Shown piece after piece: positions 26,242-34,638 of a stretch of DNA of 64,000 bases. Each line of letters starts with the position of its first letter. Position 1 is the first letter of the stretch. The notes beneath the pieces are model-generated. The model saw only the letters and a list, made by a program, of their open reading frames with translations, was not told the DNA's origin and did no database searches. A program made the position numbers and the translations under genes. Origin of the DNA: Paludibacter sp. (GTDB lineage Bacteria > Bacteroidota > Bacteroidia > Bacteroidales > Paludibacteraceae); contig JANJVQ010000029.1 in the NCBI GenBank assembly GCA_024710005.1, forward strand, positions 1 to 64,000, given 5' to 3'.

Positions 26242-26255
26242 GCAAAAATTTCAAC

Positions 26256-27275
26256 ATGACAAAAACTCCTCTTTTAGGCAAAACTTTAGATGAACTGAAA
26301 GCCATCGCAACCGGGCTGGGTATGCCCTCATTCACCGGAAAGCAACTCGTGGAATGGATTTATCAAAAAAGGGTAAGCTCTATTGACGGGATGAGTAATA
26401 TCTCGATAAAAAACAGGGCACTACTGAACGAACAATATGAAGTGGGCAGAACATTGCCGGTTGAAAGTCAGGTTTCTGTCGACGGCACCGTGAAGTATCT
26501 TTTCAAAACAGCCAAAAATCAGTTTATTGAAAGTGTATTTATACCGGAGGAAGACAGAGCAACCCTGTGTGTATCTTCACAGGTTGGCTGCAAGATGAAT
26601 TGCCTGTTTTGCATGACCGGAAAACAGGGTTTTGGCGCTCAGCTTACTGCTCAGGAGATTTTGAATCAGTATTATTCAATTCAGGAATCGGAGCAACTGA
26701 CCAACATCGTTTTCATGGGCATGGGCGAACCGCTCGACAACTTAGACAATGTATTAAAAACACTCGAAATATTAACGGCTGACTATGCACTGGGCTGGAG
26801 TCCGAAAAGAATCACAGTTTCCACCATCGGATTGATTCCCGGGATGAAGAAGTTTCTGGAAAGCTCAAACTGTCACTTAGCTGTAAGCATGCATTCTCCT
26901 TTCGAAGAAGAGAGGCTGAAGTTAATGCCGGTACAAAAAGCTTATTCAATTCTGAAAGTCCTGGAAGAATTAAAAAATTACGATTTCAGCAAACAGCGCC
27001 GGGTTTCGTTCGAATACATCATGTTCAACGGGCTAAACGACACCCCGCTCCACGCGCGTGAAATGGCAAAATTACTCAAAGGTATTGATTGCCGGGTAAA
27101 TTTGATTCGTTACCACGCCATACCCGGAATTGATCTGAAAACTTCAGACGAAAAAAGAATGACAGCATTCAGGGATTATCTCACAAATAACGGAGTTATG
27201 ACTACTATTCGAAAATCGCGTGGTGAAGATATTTTCGCAGCCTGTGGTATGCTCAGCTCCTCAAAACATGCTTAA
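26256..27275 (+). CDS. rlmN: Dual-specificity 23S rRNA/tRNA adenine-C2 methyltransferase RlmN
   Basis: A radical-SAM enzyme that methylates A2503 of 23S rRNA and A37 of some tRNAs. The cluster motif is C112, C116, C119 in GCKMNCLFCM. The methyl-carrying cysteine is C330 in EDIFAACGML near the C-terminus. FMGMGEPLDNLDNV is the SAM-binding region. From the ATG at 26256 the protein has 339 residues; an in-frame TTG 27 bases upstream was rejected because the -7 element lies downstream of it. Its last 23 bp overlap the 3' end of the relA-type gene on the other strand. Confidence 0.96.
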   Translation: MTKTPLLGKTLDELKAIATGLGMPSFTGKQLVEWIYQKRVSSIDGMSNISIKNRALLNEQYEVGRTLPVESQVSVDGTVKYLFKTAKNQFIESVFIPEEDRATLCVSSQVGCKMNCLFCMTGKQGFGAQLTAQEILNQYYSIQESEQLTNIVFMGMGEPLDNLDNVLKTLEILTADYALGWSPKRITVSTIGLIPGMKKFLESSNCHLAVSMHSPFEEERLKLMPVQKAYSILKVLEELKNYDFSKQRRVSFEYIMFNGLNDTPLHAREMAKLLKGIDCRVNLIRYHAIPGIDLKTSDEKRMTAFRDYLTNNGVMTTIRKSRGEDIFAACGMLSSSKHA

Positions 27276-29445
27276 CGCCTTTCACCTGACTGATTTTCTT
27301 GACAATCATATCCAACTCCTTATTGTCGCTAACCATGATAGTCAGGTTTCCCTGAAAAAGTCCGGCATTGGAGTCGATTGAAATAGAACGCAGGGTCACC
27401 TGTTTTTCTTTGGAAATCAGAGATGTTATATTGGCAACAATGCCGATATCGTCGTGACCCACTATACGAAGCGTAATCGGGTATTGGGAGCCAACCGACT
27501 TGCCCGACCAGCGCGCTTTCACAATCCGGTAACCGAACCGGGCTATCATTTGGGGTGCATTCGGACAATCTGTCCGGTGAATTTTTATCCCACCACTTAC
27601 CGACACAAAACCAAACACCTCATCACCATAAATTGGGTTACAACATTTTGCCAGTTTGAAATCCACATTTTTCAGGTCCTGCCCAATAATCAGCACATCT
27701 TCTTTTCCCGTGGTATCCGGAGCAGGAGCATCCTTGGTAAAACTCTCAGCACTTCGTGTTTCAACCGGGATTTCAAAAGACTCCTTTTTCTCAAGTTCCA
27801 GATATGCCTCTCTTACCTCCAGAATATCCAGTTTTTCTGAAGCCAGTTCCTGGTAAAAGTCGCTGACCGTTTTATAGCCTTTCTTTCTGGCCAATTTTGA
27901 AATCCGGCCTTCTTCCAGTTCAATTTTCCAGTTCTTAAACCGACGGGATAAAATCTCACGACCCAGTTCGGCATCTTTAAACTCAATTTCCTTCAGAGCC
28001 TGTCTGATTTTATTCCGGGCCTTAGAGGTTGTTACAATCTTGAGCCACGACTGATTTGGTTTTTGAGTAGGCGATGTAAGCACCTCCACCTGATCGCCGT
28101 TATTAAGGACATATTTTATCGGCATATTCTTGCCGTTAACTTTAGCTCCAACACATTTCGATCCGAGACCAGAGTGAATTGAAAACGCGAAATCAAGGGC
28201 AGTAGCTCCTTTTGGCAGTTTATGTAAATCGCCGTTAGGTGTAAATACAAACACCTCCTCGTCATAGAGATTCAACTTGAACTCATCCATGAAGTCAATG
28301 GCATTCAACTCCGGGTTTTCCAGGATTTCACGGATACTCTTCAACCATTCATCCATATCAGAATCACCCTGAACACCTTTGTATTTCCAGTGTGCCGCCA
28401 GTCCCTTTTCAGCAACCTCATCCATTCTCCTGGTCCTGATTTGCACCTCAACCCACTTGTTTTGCGGTCCGAGTACCGTGGTATGCAGACTCTCATAACC
28501 GTTTGATTTGGGAATGGAAAGCCAGTCACGCAATCGTTTCGGGTTCGGCTGATACATATCGGCCACCACAGAATAAGCCTGCCAGCAGGCAGCCTTCTCC
28601 TTTTCCTGCGGTACATCAAAAATAATTCTGATCGCGAAAAGGTCGTAAATATTCTCAAACGAGGTATTTTGCTTCTTAATCTTGTTGTAAATGGAATGAA
28701 TCGATTTGGTACGTCCTTTAATCGAGAATTCATAACCCATTGTAGATAACTTCTCTTTTAAAGGTTCGATAAATTCACGAATGTATTTTTCTCTGGACCT
28801 TTTCGTTTCATTCAGTTTATGAGCTATTTCCGAATAAATTTCCCGGTTGGTAAACTTCAGCGATAAATCCTCAAGCTCCGTTTTAATGGCATACAGGCCC
28901 ATTCTGTGGGCCAGCGGAGCATATAAAAACGAACACTCCCGGGCGATATTCAACCTGGCATCATCCGGGTATTCATGCAAATTTCTCATTACCTGCATCT
29001 GTTCCGCTATGATAATCAGAATCACCCTGACATCTTCAGCAAAAGTCAACAATAGTTTTCTGAAATTTTCCGATTCAAGAGAAGCACTTCTTGCATACAG
29101 TTCCCGGACACGCAATAAGCCGGAAATCACCGGTCCGACCGGAGTTCTGAACCGATGCTCGATATCTTCAATGCGAATCAGGTTATCCCTTACCATTTCG
29201 TGCAGCAAAAAGGCAAGTACTGCCGTTTTGCCCAGCCCGACTTCTTCGAGGATAATTTCTGTGACATTCAGTTTATACAACACCGGATTTCCCGGATAGA
29301 CTGACTTTGAGGCCGGATGCAGATAATACTGCTTATACAGGCGTTTTAATTCCAACCTTTCTGCATGAGAAAACAATTTCCCGTGAGACCTGAGAAAACC
29401 TGTATAAGACTGAACTACTGGCGATTGCTTTGACATCACATGCAT
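27253..29445 (-). CDS. relA: RelA/SpoT-family (p)ppGpp synthetase with degenerate hydrolase domain
   Basis: A 730-residue RSH protein. The N-terminal HD domain is broken: the expected HDxxED reads HEMVRD (82-87) and the earlier metal-binding His is replaced by Lys near residue 58. The synthetase domain looks intact (GRTKSIHSIYNKI, NIYDLFAIRIIFD, WVEVQIRTRRMDEVAEKG). TGS (VFVFTPNGDLHKLPKG), zinc-finger-like (CCNPIYGDEVFGF) and ACT domains follow. It is therefore predicted to make but not degrade the alarmone, and a second bifunctional enzyme is expected elsewhere in the genome. Start 29445, or M4 at 29436. Confidence 0.93.
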   Translation of the reverse strand: MHVMSKQSPVVQSYTGFLRSHGKLFSHAERLELKRLYKQYYLHPASKSVYPGNPVLYKLNVTEIILEEVGLGKTAVLAFLLHEMVRDNLIRIEDIEHRFRTPVGPVISGLLRVRELYARSASLESENFRKLLLTFAEDVRVILIIIAEQMQVMRNLHEYPDDARLNIARECSFLYAPLAHRMGLYAIKTELEDLSLKFTNREIYSEIAHKLNETKRSREKYIREFIEPLKEKLSTMGYEFSIKGRTKSIHSIYNKIKKQNTSFENIYDLFAIRIIFDVPQEKEKAACWQAYSVVADMYQPNPKRLRDWLSIPKSNGYESLHTTVLGPQNKWVEVQIRTRRMDEVAEKGLAAHWKYKGVQGDSDMDEWLKSIREILENPELNAIDFMDEFKLNLYDEEVFVFTPNGDLHKLPKGATALDFAFSIHSGLGSKCVGAKVNGKNMPIKYVLNNGDQVEVLTSPTQKPNQSWLKIVTTSKARNKIRQALKEIEFKDAELGREILSRRFKNWKIELEEGRISKLARKKGYKTVSDFYQELASEKLDILEVREAYLELEKKESFEIPVETRSAESFTKDAPAPDTTGKEDVLIIGQDLKNVDFKLAKCCNPIYGDEVFGFVSVSGGIKIHRTDCPNAPQMIARFGYRIVKARWSGKSVGSQYPITLRIVGHDDIGIVANITSLISKEKQVTLRSISIDSNAGLFQGNLTIMVSDNKELDMIVKKISQVKGVKHVLRS

Positions 29446-29480
29446 GTTAAGAATTTATTTGGTGCGGAATCAGTACAATG

Positions 29481-29488
29481 CAAATATA
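29481..29488 (-). promoter_or_regulatory. -7 promoter element of the relA-type gene
   Basis: Minus-strand TATATTTG followed by C lies 36 bases upstream of the start codon. A -33 TTTG at standard spacing was not found. Confidence 0.58.
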
Positions 29489-29590
29489 CGACAGATTTAC
29501 AAAGTAAGATAGCGGTAAGTCTGATTTTTAGAGAAATTCACCTAAATACTACCGACAAGATAAAATAAATCAAAAAAACCTTTCATATTA

Positions 29591-29621
29591 TTGGCAAGAT
29601 TGGATTTTCTTTTTAAATTTG
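29591..29621 (+). promoter_or_regulatory. Promoter of the pseudopilin-like / DUF3822 / rsmD operon
   Basis: TTGG at 29591-29594 and TAAATTTG at 29614-29621 (followed by C) are 19 bases apart. They agree with the Bacteroidetes -33/-7 layout with one mismatch in the -33. The leader to the ATG at 29759 would be about 130 nt, unusually long for this window. Confidence 0.55.
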
Positions 29622-29758
29622 CATGCTCAAAAACTTTTTGAGACAAAGTTGATCCGTTCAGCTAAATACAATTAATTCAAAGAGATGAAACGTGCATCAA
29701 AAGTAAAGTAATATTTTAATGAACGTTTTATAAGACAGGAAAAAATTTAACATTTCAT

Positions 29759-30442
29759 ATGAAAACAACAATCAAAGTTCTACTGTTCGCTGCTATCGGA
29801 ATGCTTACATATTTATGTATCATGAGTATTCTTACTCCCATTAAGTTTGAACGTGAAAGAGCACAAAGAGAGAAGGTGGTAATCGAAACACTTATCAATT
29901 TGAGAACAGCTCAGATTGAGCACAGAGATCAAAAGGGTTATTACACCGGAAGTCTGGATTCTCTGGTTACGTTTATTAAAACAGGTAAGAAAAAAGTCGT
30001 TCTCAAAGAAGGCGTTTTGTCCGACGCACAATTGCTGGCCGGATTAACCGAAGCCAAAGCTGCTGCAATCGTGCGCAGGGGAAATCAGCGTGAAATTACG
30101 GAAAACGGACTTACAGGATTCCGTCGTGACACAACCACGGTTTCACTTTCACAGGCATTGTATGACAACAAATTCACACCTCAACAAATTGAGAATCTGA
30201 AATACATTCCTTTCTCGGAACAAGTTGTTTTTGAGATGGAATTAAACAACAGTTATGTAAGTTCAAACGGCATTTCGATTCCATTATGCGAAATCCGTGC
30301 GCCATACAGAACTTTCCTCTTCGACGTGAACCGTCAGGAAACATTAAACCTGATTGACTTACAGGAAAAGTTGGAAAAATATGCCGGTTTAAAAGTAGGA
30401 GCAGTCAACGAGCCTAACAACTTTGCCGGTAACTGGGAATAA
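29759..30442 (+). CDS. Membrane-anchored protein of unknown function, pseudopilin-like layout
   Basis: A 227-residue protein with an N-terminal hydrophobic helix (about 6-27). A charged stretch follows (KFERERAQREK), then INLRTAQIEHRDQKGYYTGS LDSL (residues about 46-69, written in two parts), which resembles the start of type II secretion pseudopilins after their membrane helix. There is no prepilin cleavage motif. The rest has no family I recognise. It is followed 18 bp later by a DUF3822 gene, a family related to the actin-like PilM/GspL proteins, which makes a remote secretion or pilus link conceivable but unproven. Confidence 0.6.
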   Translation: MKTTIKVLLFAAIGMLTYLCIMSILTPIKFERERAQREKVVIETLINLRTAQIEHRDQKGYYTGSLDSLVTFIKTGKKKVVLKEGVLSDAQLLAGLTEAKAAAIVRRGNQREITENGLTGFRRDTTTVSLSQALYDNKFTPQQIENLKYIPFSEQVVFEMELNNSYVSSNGISIPLCEIRAPYRTFLFDVNRQETLNLIDLQEKLEKYAGLKVGAVNEPNNFAGNWE

Positions 30443-30460
30443 TCCATTAAACGGGGAGAG

Positions 30461-31177
30461 ATGCATATAAACCTCACCGATAAGTCATATAGTTTATCCA
30501 TCCGGATGTCTCCGGATGGATTTTCTTTATCTGTATACTCAGAAGATAATGATTTGTTATCCTCAGAACGTCACAGTATACATAATGCTGATTTGACACA
30601 ATGTTTGGGTTCAGTATGCGCATCATTACCCGGGTTTGAATCTGTCAGTCTGGTCGTTATAACAGACACGTACACATTGATTCCTGCCATACTTTTTGAT
30701 GCGGATAGGGCAAAAGATTTTTTACAGTTACAACATCCTGCTCTGACAGAAACATCACAAGTTCTTCACACCTATTATCAGCATGCCGGTTCCATGCTCA
30801 TTTATGCTTTCGACAAACAAGCTATCAAAGCAGTACAATCTGTTTTTCCACAAATAAACATAAAACATCACCTGCACCAACTGATTGAAGCAAATCAGGA
30901 TGCAACCGGAGAACAGCTGTCACTCTGGCTCAGACCAGGGAAAGTTGACTGTCTGGCCTCGCGCGGTAACAGTATACAACTACTCAACAGTTACCCCTTT
31001 CAGACTGAAGAAGACATTGTTTACCATGTATTGAACATGCTGCATCATTTGCATTTCAAGCACGAAACGATACAAATTACAATTTACAGGGAAACCGATA
31101 TTAGCATACAGCCCGAAAATATCATGAGAAATTATTTCCCTTCGGTCAATCTTAAAAACATTCCCAAAGACATATGA
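30461..31177 (+). CDS. DUF3822 family protein
   Basis: A 238-residue protein of the Bacteroidetes DUF3822 family, predicted to have an actin/PilM-like fold. Typical elements are the opening YSLSIRMSPDGFSLSVY and the later YAFDKQAIKAVQSVFP. Actual function is unknown. The gene ends with TGA overlapping the rsmD start as ATGA (31174-31177); this DUF3822-rsmD pairing is common in the phylum. Confidence 0.75.
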   Translation: MHINLTDKSYSLSIRMSPDGFSLSVYSEDNDLLSSERHSIHNADLTQCLGSVCASLPGFESVSLVVITDTYTLIPAILFDADRAKDFLQLQHPALTETSQVLHTYYQHAGSMLIYAFDKQAIKAVQSVFPQINIKHHLHQLIEANQDATGEQLSLWLRPGKVDCLASRGNSIQLLNSYPFQTEEDIVYHVLNMLHHLHFKHETIQITIYRETDISIQPENIMRNYFPSVNLKNIPKDI

Positions 31178-31719
31178 GAATCATTAGTGGAAAGTTCAAG
31201 GGAAGACGCATACAGGCAAGTTCGAAAATCTCAGCGAGACCCACAACTGATTTTGCCAAAGAAGGATTGTTTAATTTATTAAACAACAGGATTGATTTTG
31301 AAGGAATCCGGATGCTCGACTTGTTTGCGGGTACAGGAAGCATCGGTATTGAATGCATCTCAAGAGCATGCAGGGAAGTTGTTGCCGTTGAGCTAAATGA
31401 GAAGCACGGGGCTTTTATCCGCAAAGTTTGCAGTGAACTGAAAATTGACAACTATTTCCTTCATAAAGCTGATGTATTCAGGTTCATACCAGCTTGTCAC
31501 AGTAAATTCGATTTGATTTTTGCAGACCCACCTTATGATCTTGAGAAACTAACAACACTTCCCGATTTGATATTCAGTCACGATTTACTGGAAGAAGACG
31601 GTCTCTTTATCCTGGAACATGGGGCAAAGCATCAATTTGACACCCATCCGGATTTTCTATTCCATCGGAAATACGGCAATGTCAACTTTAGTTTTTTCGG
31701 AAAAAATCCGGGTGCTTAA
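31174..31719 (+). CDS. rsmD: 16S rRNA (guanine966-N2)-methyltransferase RsmD
   Basis: A 181-residue SAM-dependent methyltransferase modifying the small subunit rRNA. MRIISGKFKGRRI is the typical opening. MLDLFAGTGSIGIE is the SAM site (about 46-59) and FADPPYD the catalytic DPPY motif. Translation is probably coupled to DUF3822. It converges with a lipoprotein gene only 4 bp downstream. Confidence 0.94.
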   Translation: MRIISGKFKGRRIQASSKISARPTTDFAKEGLFNLLNNRIDFEGIRMLDLFAGTGSIGIECISRACREVVAVELNEKHGAFIRKVCSELKIDNYFLHKADVFRFIPACHSKFDLIFADPPYDLEKLTTLPDLIFSHDLLEEDGLFILEHGAKHQFDTHPDFLFHRKYGNVNFSFFGKNPGA

Positions 31720-31723
31720 ACTT

Positions 31724-32248
31724 TCAGGGTTTAATAGGAGTTTTGAGTTTTACGACAGCATAATTGGAACCATATCCACCACCTTCAAACTTAGCATCCG
31801 ACATAACCGTCATTTCAAGTCGCGCATCCGTTGTCGGTTCTAACGCAACATAACTAAAAACCACAAATAAGGTACTATACAGTGGATCAAGATAAAATTC
31901 CCCCTTGTCATAGTCTGAGTTTGAATTGAAAGTCGAATCCAGTCTCTCAACCGGAGGCAGCAATATTTTTGCAGCATTAGCCGGTGTATGTTTCAGGCTC
32001 AATGCAGTCAAACGGTTCGCATAGCCCTCAAATCGCACAGCAAACCGTACTGTGTCACCAACCTGAATTGTATCCATCAACAACAGCCCCTGCTCTCCGG
32101 TGACTTCAACACTAAGTGAATCATTGTTGTTTGTTCTCGGGTGTTGCATGAGAAAGATACCCGGGGTATAATTCGATTCCCCCGAAAAGTCACAGGAAAC
32201 AACAAAAAGAGAGACCACGAACAACAAAGGGAAAAGTACTTTTTTCAT
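31724..32248 (-). CDS. Lipoprotein of unknown function
   Basis: A 174-residue protein with a lipoprotein signal (SLFVVSC, lipidated C19). After it comes a beta-rich region without recognised motifs; DTIQVGDTVRFAVRFEGYAN suggests an immunoglobulin-like beta fold. It is a single gene, converging with rsmD and following tRNA-Pro on the same strand by 67 bp. Exported and membrane-anchored by inference; no function can be assigned. Confidence 0.65.
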   Translation of the reverse strand: MKKVLFPLLFVVSLFVVSCDFSGESNYTPGIFLMQHPRTNNNDSLSVEVTGEQGLLLMDTIQVGDTVRFAVRFEGYANRLTALSLKHTPANAAKILLPPVERLDSTFNSNSDYDKGEFYLDPLYSTLFVVFSYVALEPTTDARLEMTVMSDAKFEGGGYGSNYAVVKLKTPIKP

Positions 32249-32315
32249 ATTAGTTATTTTAAATTAAACACAAAGGACATTGTGTTTAAGAAATTTAGAA
32301 GAGTTTTGAAAAAAG

Positions 32316-32388
32316 TCGGGGTGACAAGACTCGAACCTGCGACCTCTACGTCCCGAACGTAGCGCGCTACCAACTGCGCCACACCCCG
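32316..32388 (-). tRNA. tRNA-Pro (CGG)
   Basis: A 73-nt cloverleaf on the minus strand. The acceptor CGGGGTG pairs with CACCCCG and the discriminator is A. The anticodon arm CTACG, loop TTCGGGA, CGTAG gives anticodon CGG. The T-arm is GCAGG, TTCGAGT, CTTGT, with one weaker pair. The CCA end is not encoded. Confidence 0.94.
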
Positions 32389-32405
32389 ATCTTAATTTGG
32401 AGTCG

Positions 32406-32413
32406 CAAAAGTA
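32406..32413 (-). promoter_or_regulatory. -7 promoter element of tRNA-Pro
   Basis: Minus-strand TACTTTTG fits TAnnTTTG and ends 18 bases before the tRNA 5' end. A possible -33 (CTTG, 32437-32440) is 23 bases away, slightly long. Confidence 0.5.
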
Positions 32414-32479
32414 CAAAGTTTTTTTTAATAATGAAACAAGACGCACTGTATTTTTGTTAGAATTTAAACTGAAAATAAG

Positions 32480-32487
32480 TATCTTTG
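32480..32487 (+). promoter_or_regulatory. -7 promoter element of the HAD-hisD-hisC cluster
   Basis: TATCTTTG followed by CA ends 19 bases before the ATG at 32507, predicting a leader of about 14 nt. A TTTG at 32453-32456 lies 23 bases upstream and may be the -33 element. Confidence 0.6.
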
Positions 32488-32506
32488 CAAAAAATATTTT
32501 TAACAG

Positions 32507-33247
32507 ATGTTTGTCACAGAAATAAAAAAATTCATTCAACAAAATAATTATCCTGAATTTCAACTCAAAGCGGTCTTTTTCGACATGGATGGTGTTCTGC
32601 TTGATTCAATGGAGAATCATTCACAGGCATGGGTAAAAACGATGAACGGACTGGATATTCCGTTCACAATCGAGGAGGCATACCTCAATGAAGGGCGTGT
32701 TGGTCATGATACCATCAACAGCGCCTACATGAGGACATTTGGAAGAACAGCGACGCTGGAGGAACAAGAACAAATTTACGAAACAAAAACGCTGCATCTT
32801 GAGGCACTCGGTGAAATTCTGACCATGCCGTATGCAACTGAATTGATTGAAAAAGTAAAACAACAGAATCTGACTATTTTTCTGGTAACCGGTTCAGGTC
32901 AGCCTTCCTTGCTAAATAGTTTGGATGATTATTTCCCGGATGTTTTCGTAAAAGAAAGAATGATAACGGCTTATGATGTAAAACAAGGTAAACCCTCGCC
33001 GGAACCTTATCTTAAGGCATTAGAGAAATCAGGACTCAACCCCTGGGAAATTGTGGTAATAGAAAATGCACCACTTGGAGTTGAGTCGTCAGTTGCCGCA
33101 GGTCTGTTTACAATAGCTATCAACACCGGACCTATTGATACGGAAGTACTTGCTTCCAGCGGAGCAAACCTGGTTCTAACCGGGGGAATGAAAGAATTAT
33201 ACGAGCGATGGAATGACTTTTATCAAGCATGCCAGGCTATAAAATAA
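32507..33247 (+). CDS. HAD-superfamily hydrolase, beta-phosphoglucomutase-like
   Basis: A 246-residue HAD phosphatase or phosphomutase. The nucleophile motif FFDMDGVLLDSMENH starts near residue 25, followed by a helical cap of the beta-PGM type. The VTGSGQPSLL segment contains the motif II region, GKPSPEPY the motif III lysine and VVIENAPLGVES the acidic motif IV. The substrate is unknown. It lies 6 bp before hisD, so a role as histidinol-phosphate phosphatase was considered; nothing in the sequence proves it. Confidence 0.85.
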   Translation: MFVTEIKKFIQQNNYPEFQLKAVFFDMDGVLLDSMENHSQAWVKTMNGLDIPFTIEEAYLNEGRVGHDTINSAYMRTFGRTATLEEQEQIYETKTLHLEALGEILTMPYATELIEKVKQQNLTIFLVTGSGQPSLLNSLDDYFPDVFVKERMITAYDVKQGKPSPEPYLKALEKSGLNPWEIVVIENAPLGVESSVAAGLFTIAINTGPIDTEVLASSGANLVLTGGMKELYERWNDFYQACQAIK

Positions 33248-33253
33248 ACACTT

Positions 33254-34531
33254 ATGCAAATAATTAAATATCCCGCCCGTGAGACATGGAACAGCTTGCT
33301 TACCCGACCGGTATTCGACAGTTCCAACCTTTTTGCATCTGTTAGTCAGGTTCTGGAGGATGTGCGTGCGAATGGAGACAAGGCTGTAAAAAAATACACC
33401 CAACAATTCGATGGCGTTGATATGGATGCTATTGAGGTCACCAAAACCGAAATTGAGTCAGCAGAAAAGTCGGTTGCGCCATTATTGAAACAGGCAATCG
33501 AAATGGCCAAACGAAATATCTGGAAGTTTCATTCAGAACAGCAACCAGAACTAAAGGAAATTCAGACTTCGCCCGGTGTTTATTGCTGGCAGAAAGCAAT
33601 TGCCATCGAAAAAGTGGGTTTATATATTCCCGGTGGCACAGCACCATTATTTTCGACAGTGCTGATGCTGGCTATTCCGGCACAAATTGCCGAATGCAAG
33701 GAAATCATTTTATGCTCTCCACCTGACAAATCAGGCAATATTCATCCGGCAGTTTTATACGCGGCAAAGGTTGCCGGCGTGCATCGCATCTTCAAAATCG
33801 GTGGCACTCAGGCCATTGCAGCAATGGCTTATGGTACCGAAACAGTTCCTAAAGTGTATAAAATTTTCGGTCCGGGCAACCAGTATGTAACTGCTGCCAA
33901 GCAACTTGTATCACTGAAAGATGTGGCTATTGACATGCCTGCCGGTCCGTCGGAAGTAGAAGTCCTTGCTGATGAAACTGCCAACCCGGCTTTTGTGGCT
34001 TCGGATTTGCTTTCACAGGCAGAGCATGGTGTCGACAGTCAATCCATTCTGATAACAACAAGCGAGGAATTGATTGAAAAAGTACTGGAAGAAATTAACA
34101 TCCAGTTAGCAGAACTTCCACGCAAGGAGTTTGCTAAAAAAGCATTGGAGCATAGTAAAATCATATTGGTTAAAACCCTGGAAGAGGCTGTTGAAATGAC
34201 CAATGAGTACGCTCCGGAACATTTGATTATTGCCACTAGATATTACAAGGGAGTTGCAGAGAATATTGTAAATGCCGGTTCCGTATTTTTGGGTAATTAT
34301 ACACCCGAGAGTGCCGGCGATTATGCATCGGGTACCAATCACACGCTGCCAACTAATGGTTATGCTAAGGCATATAGTGGTGTGAATCTGGATAGCTTCC
34401 TGCGCAAAGTTACCTTCCAGGAAATTACGAAAGAAGGCCTGACTAACCTCAGCAACGCCATAATCCTGATGGCCGAAAACGAGGAATTGCAGGCGCACAG
34501 TAATGCGGTAAAAATCAGGCTGTTTGAATAG
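33254..34531 (+). CDS. hisD: Histidinol dehydrogenase
   Basis: A 425-residue, NAD- and zinc-dependent enzyme for the last two oxidations of histidine synthesis. KIGGTQAIAAMAYGT and FGPGNQYVTAAKQLV are signature stretches. DMPAGPSEVEVLAD and SQAEHGVDSQSI hold the zinc and NAD contacts, and EYAPEHLI the catalytic Glu-His pair. The length is normal. hisC follows after a 107-bp gap of repeats; hisG and hisB, commonly linked in this phylum, are not adjacent. Confidence 0.96.
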   Translation: MQIIKYPARETWNSLLTRPVFDSSNLFASVSQVLEDVRANGDKAVKKYTQQFDGVDMDAIEVTKTEIESAEKSVAPLLKQAIEMAKRNIWKFHSEQQPELKEIQTSPGVYCWQKAIAIEKVGLYIPGGTAPLFSTVLMLAIPAQIAECKEIILCSPPDKSGNIHPAVLYAAKVAGVHRIFKIGGTQAIAAMAYGTETVPKVYKIFGPGNQYVTAAKQLVSLKDVAIDMPAGPSEVEVLADETANPAFVASDLLSQAEHGVDSQSILITTSEELIEKVLEEINIQLAELPRKEFAKKALEHSKIILVKTLEEAVEMTNEYAPEHLIIATRYYKGVAENIVNAGSVFLGNYTPESAGDYASGTNHTLPTNGYAKAYSGVNLDSFLRKVTFQEITKEGLTNLSNAIILMAENEELQAHSNAVKIRLFE

Positions 34532-34634
34532 CGGAAAACGGAGAGCGGAAAAGTGAATAGTGAATAGTGTATAACGTAAAATTGTAAAACCGGAGTATTG
34601 ACCGGCGACTGAAGACTGGTGACTGAAGACATTA
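34529..34634. repeat. Repeat-built spacer between hisD and hisC
   Basis: The gap starts at the hisD stop codon and consists of TAGCGGAAAACGGAGAGCGG, then GTGAATAGTGAATAGTG, then pieces of the form GACTGAAGAC / CTGGTGACTGAAGAC repeated. The first part belongs to the same family as the arms at 1854-1883 and the stretch at 57583-57640. No promoter or gene is seen in it. Confidence 0.7.
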
Positions 34635-34638
34635 AAAC

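Larger units (their letters stand above)
29446..29758. other. Divergent intergenic region between relA and the pseudopilin-like gene
   Basis: A 313-bp AT-rich gap between two diverging genes. It contains the minus-strand relA promoter element (29481-29488) and a plus-strand promoter pair (29591-29621). Between and after these no gene, RNA motif or repeat was recognised. Confidence 0.6.

Noticed and set aside
26229-26255. TTG at 26229 as rlmN start
   Set aside because: The promoter -7 element lies downstream of that codon, and the ATG at 26256 gives the typical N-terminus.
32264-32563. Open frame on the minus strand across the tRNA-Pro region
   Set aside because: It runs through a complete tRNA gene and lacks any protein signature.
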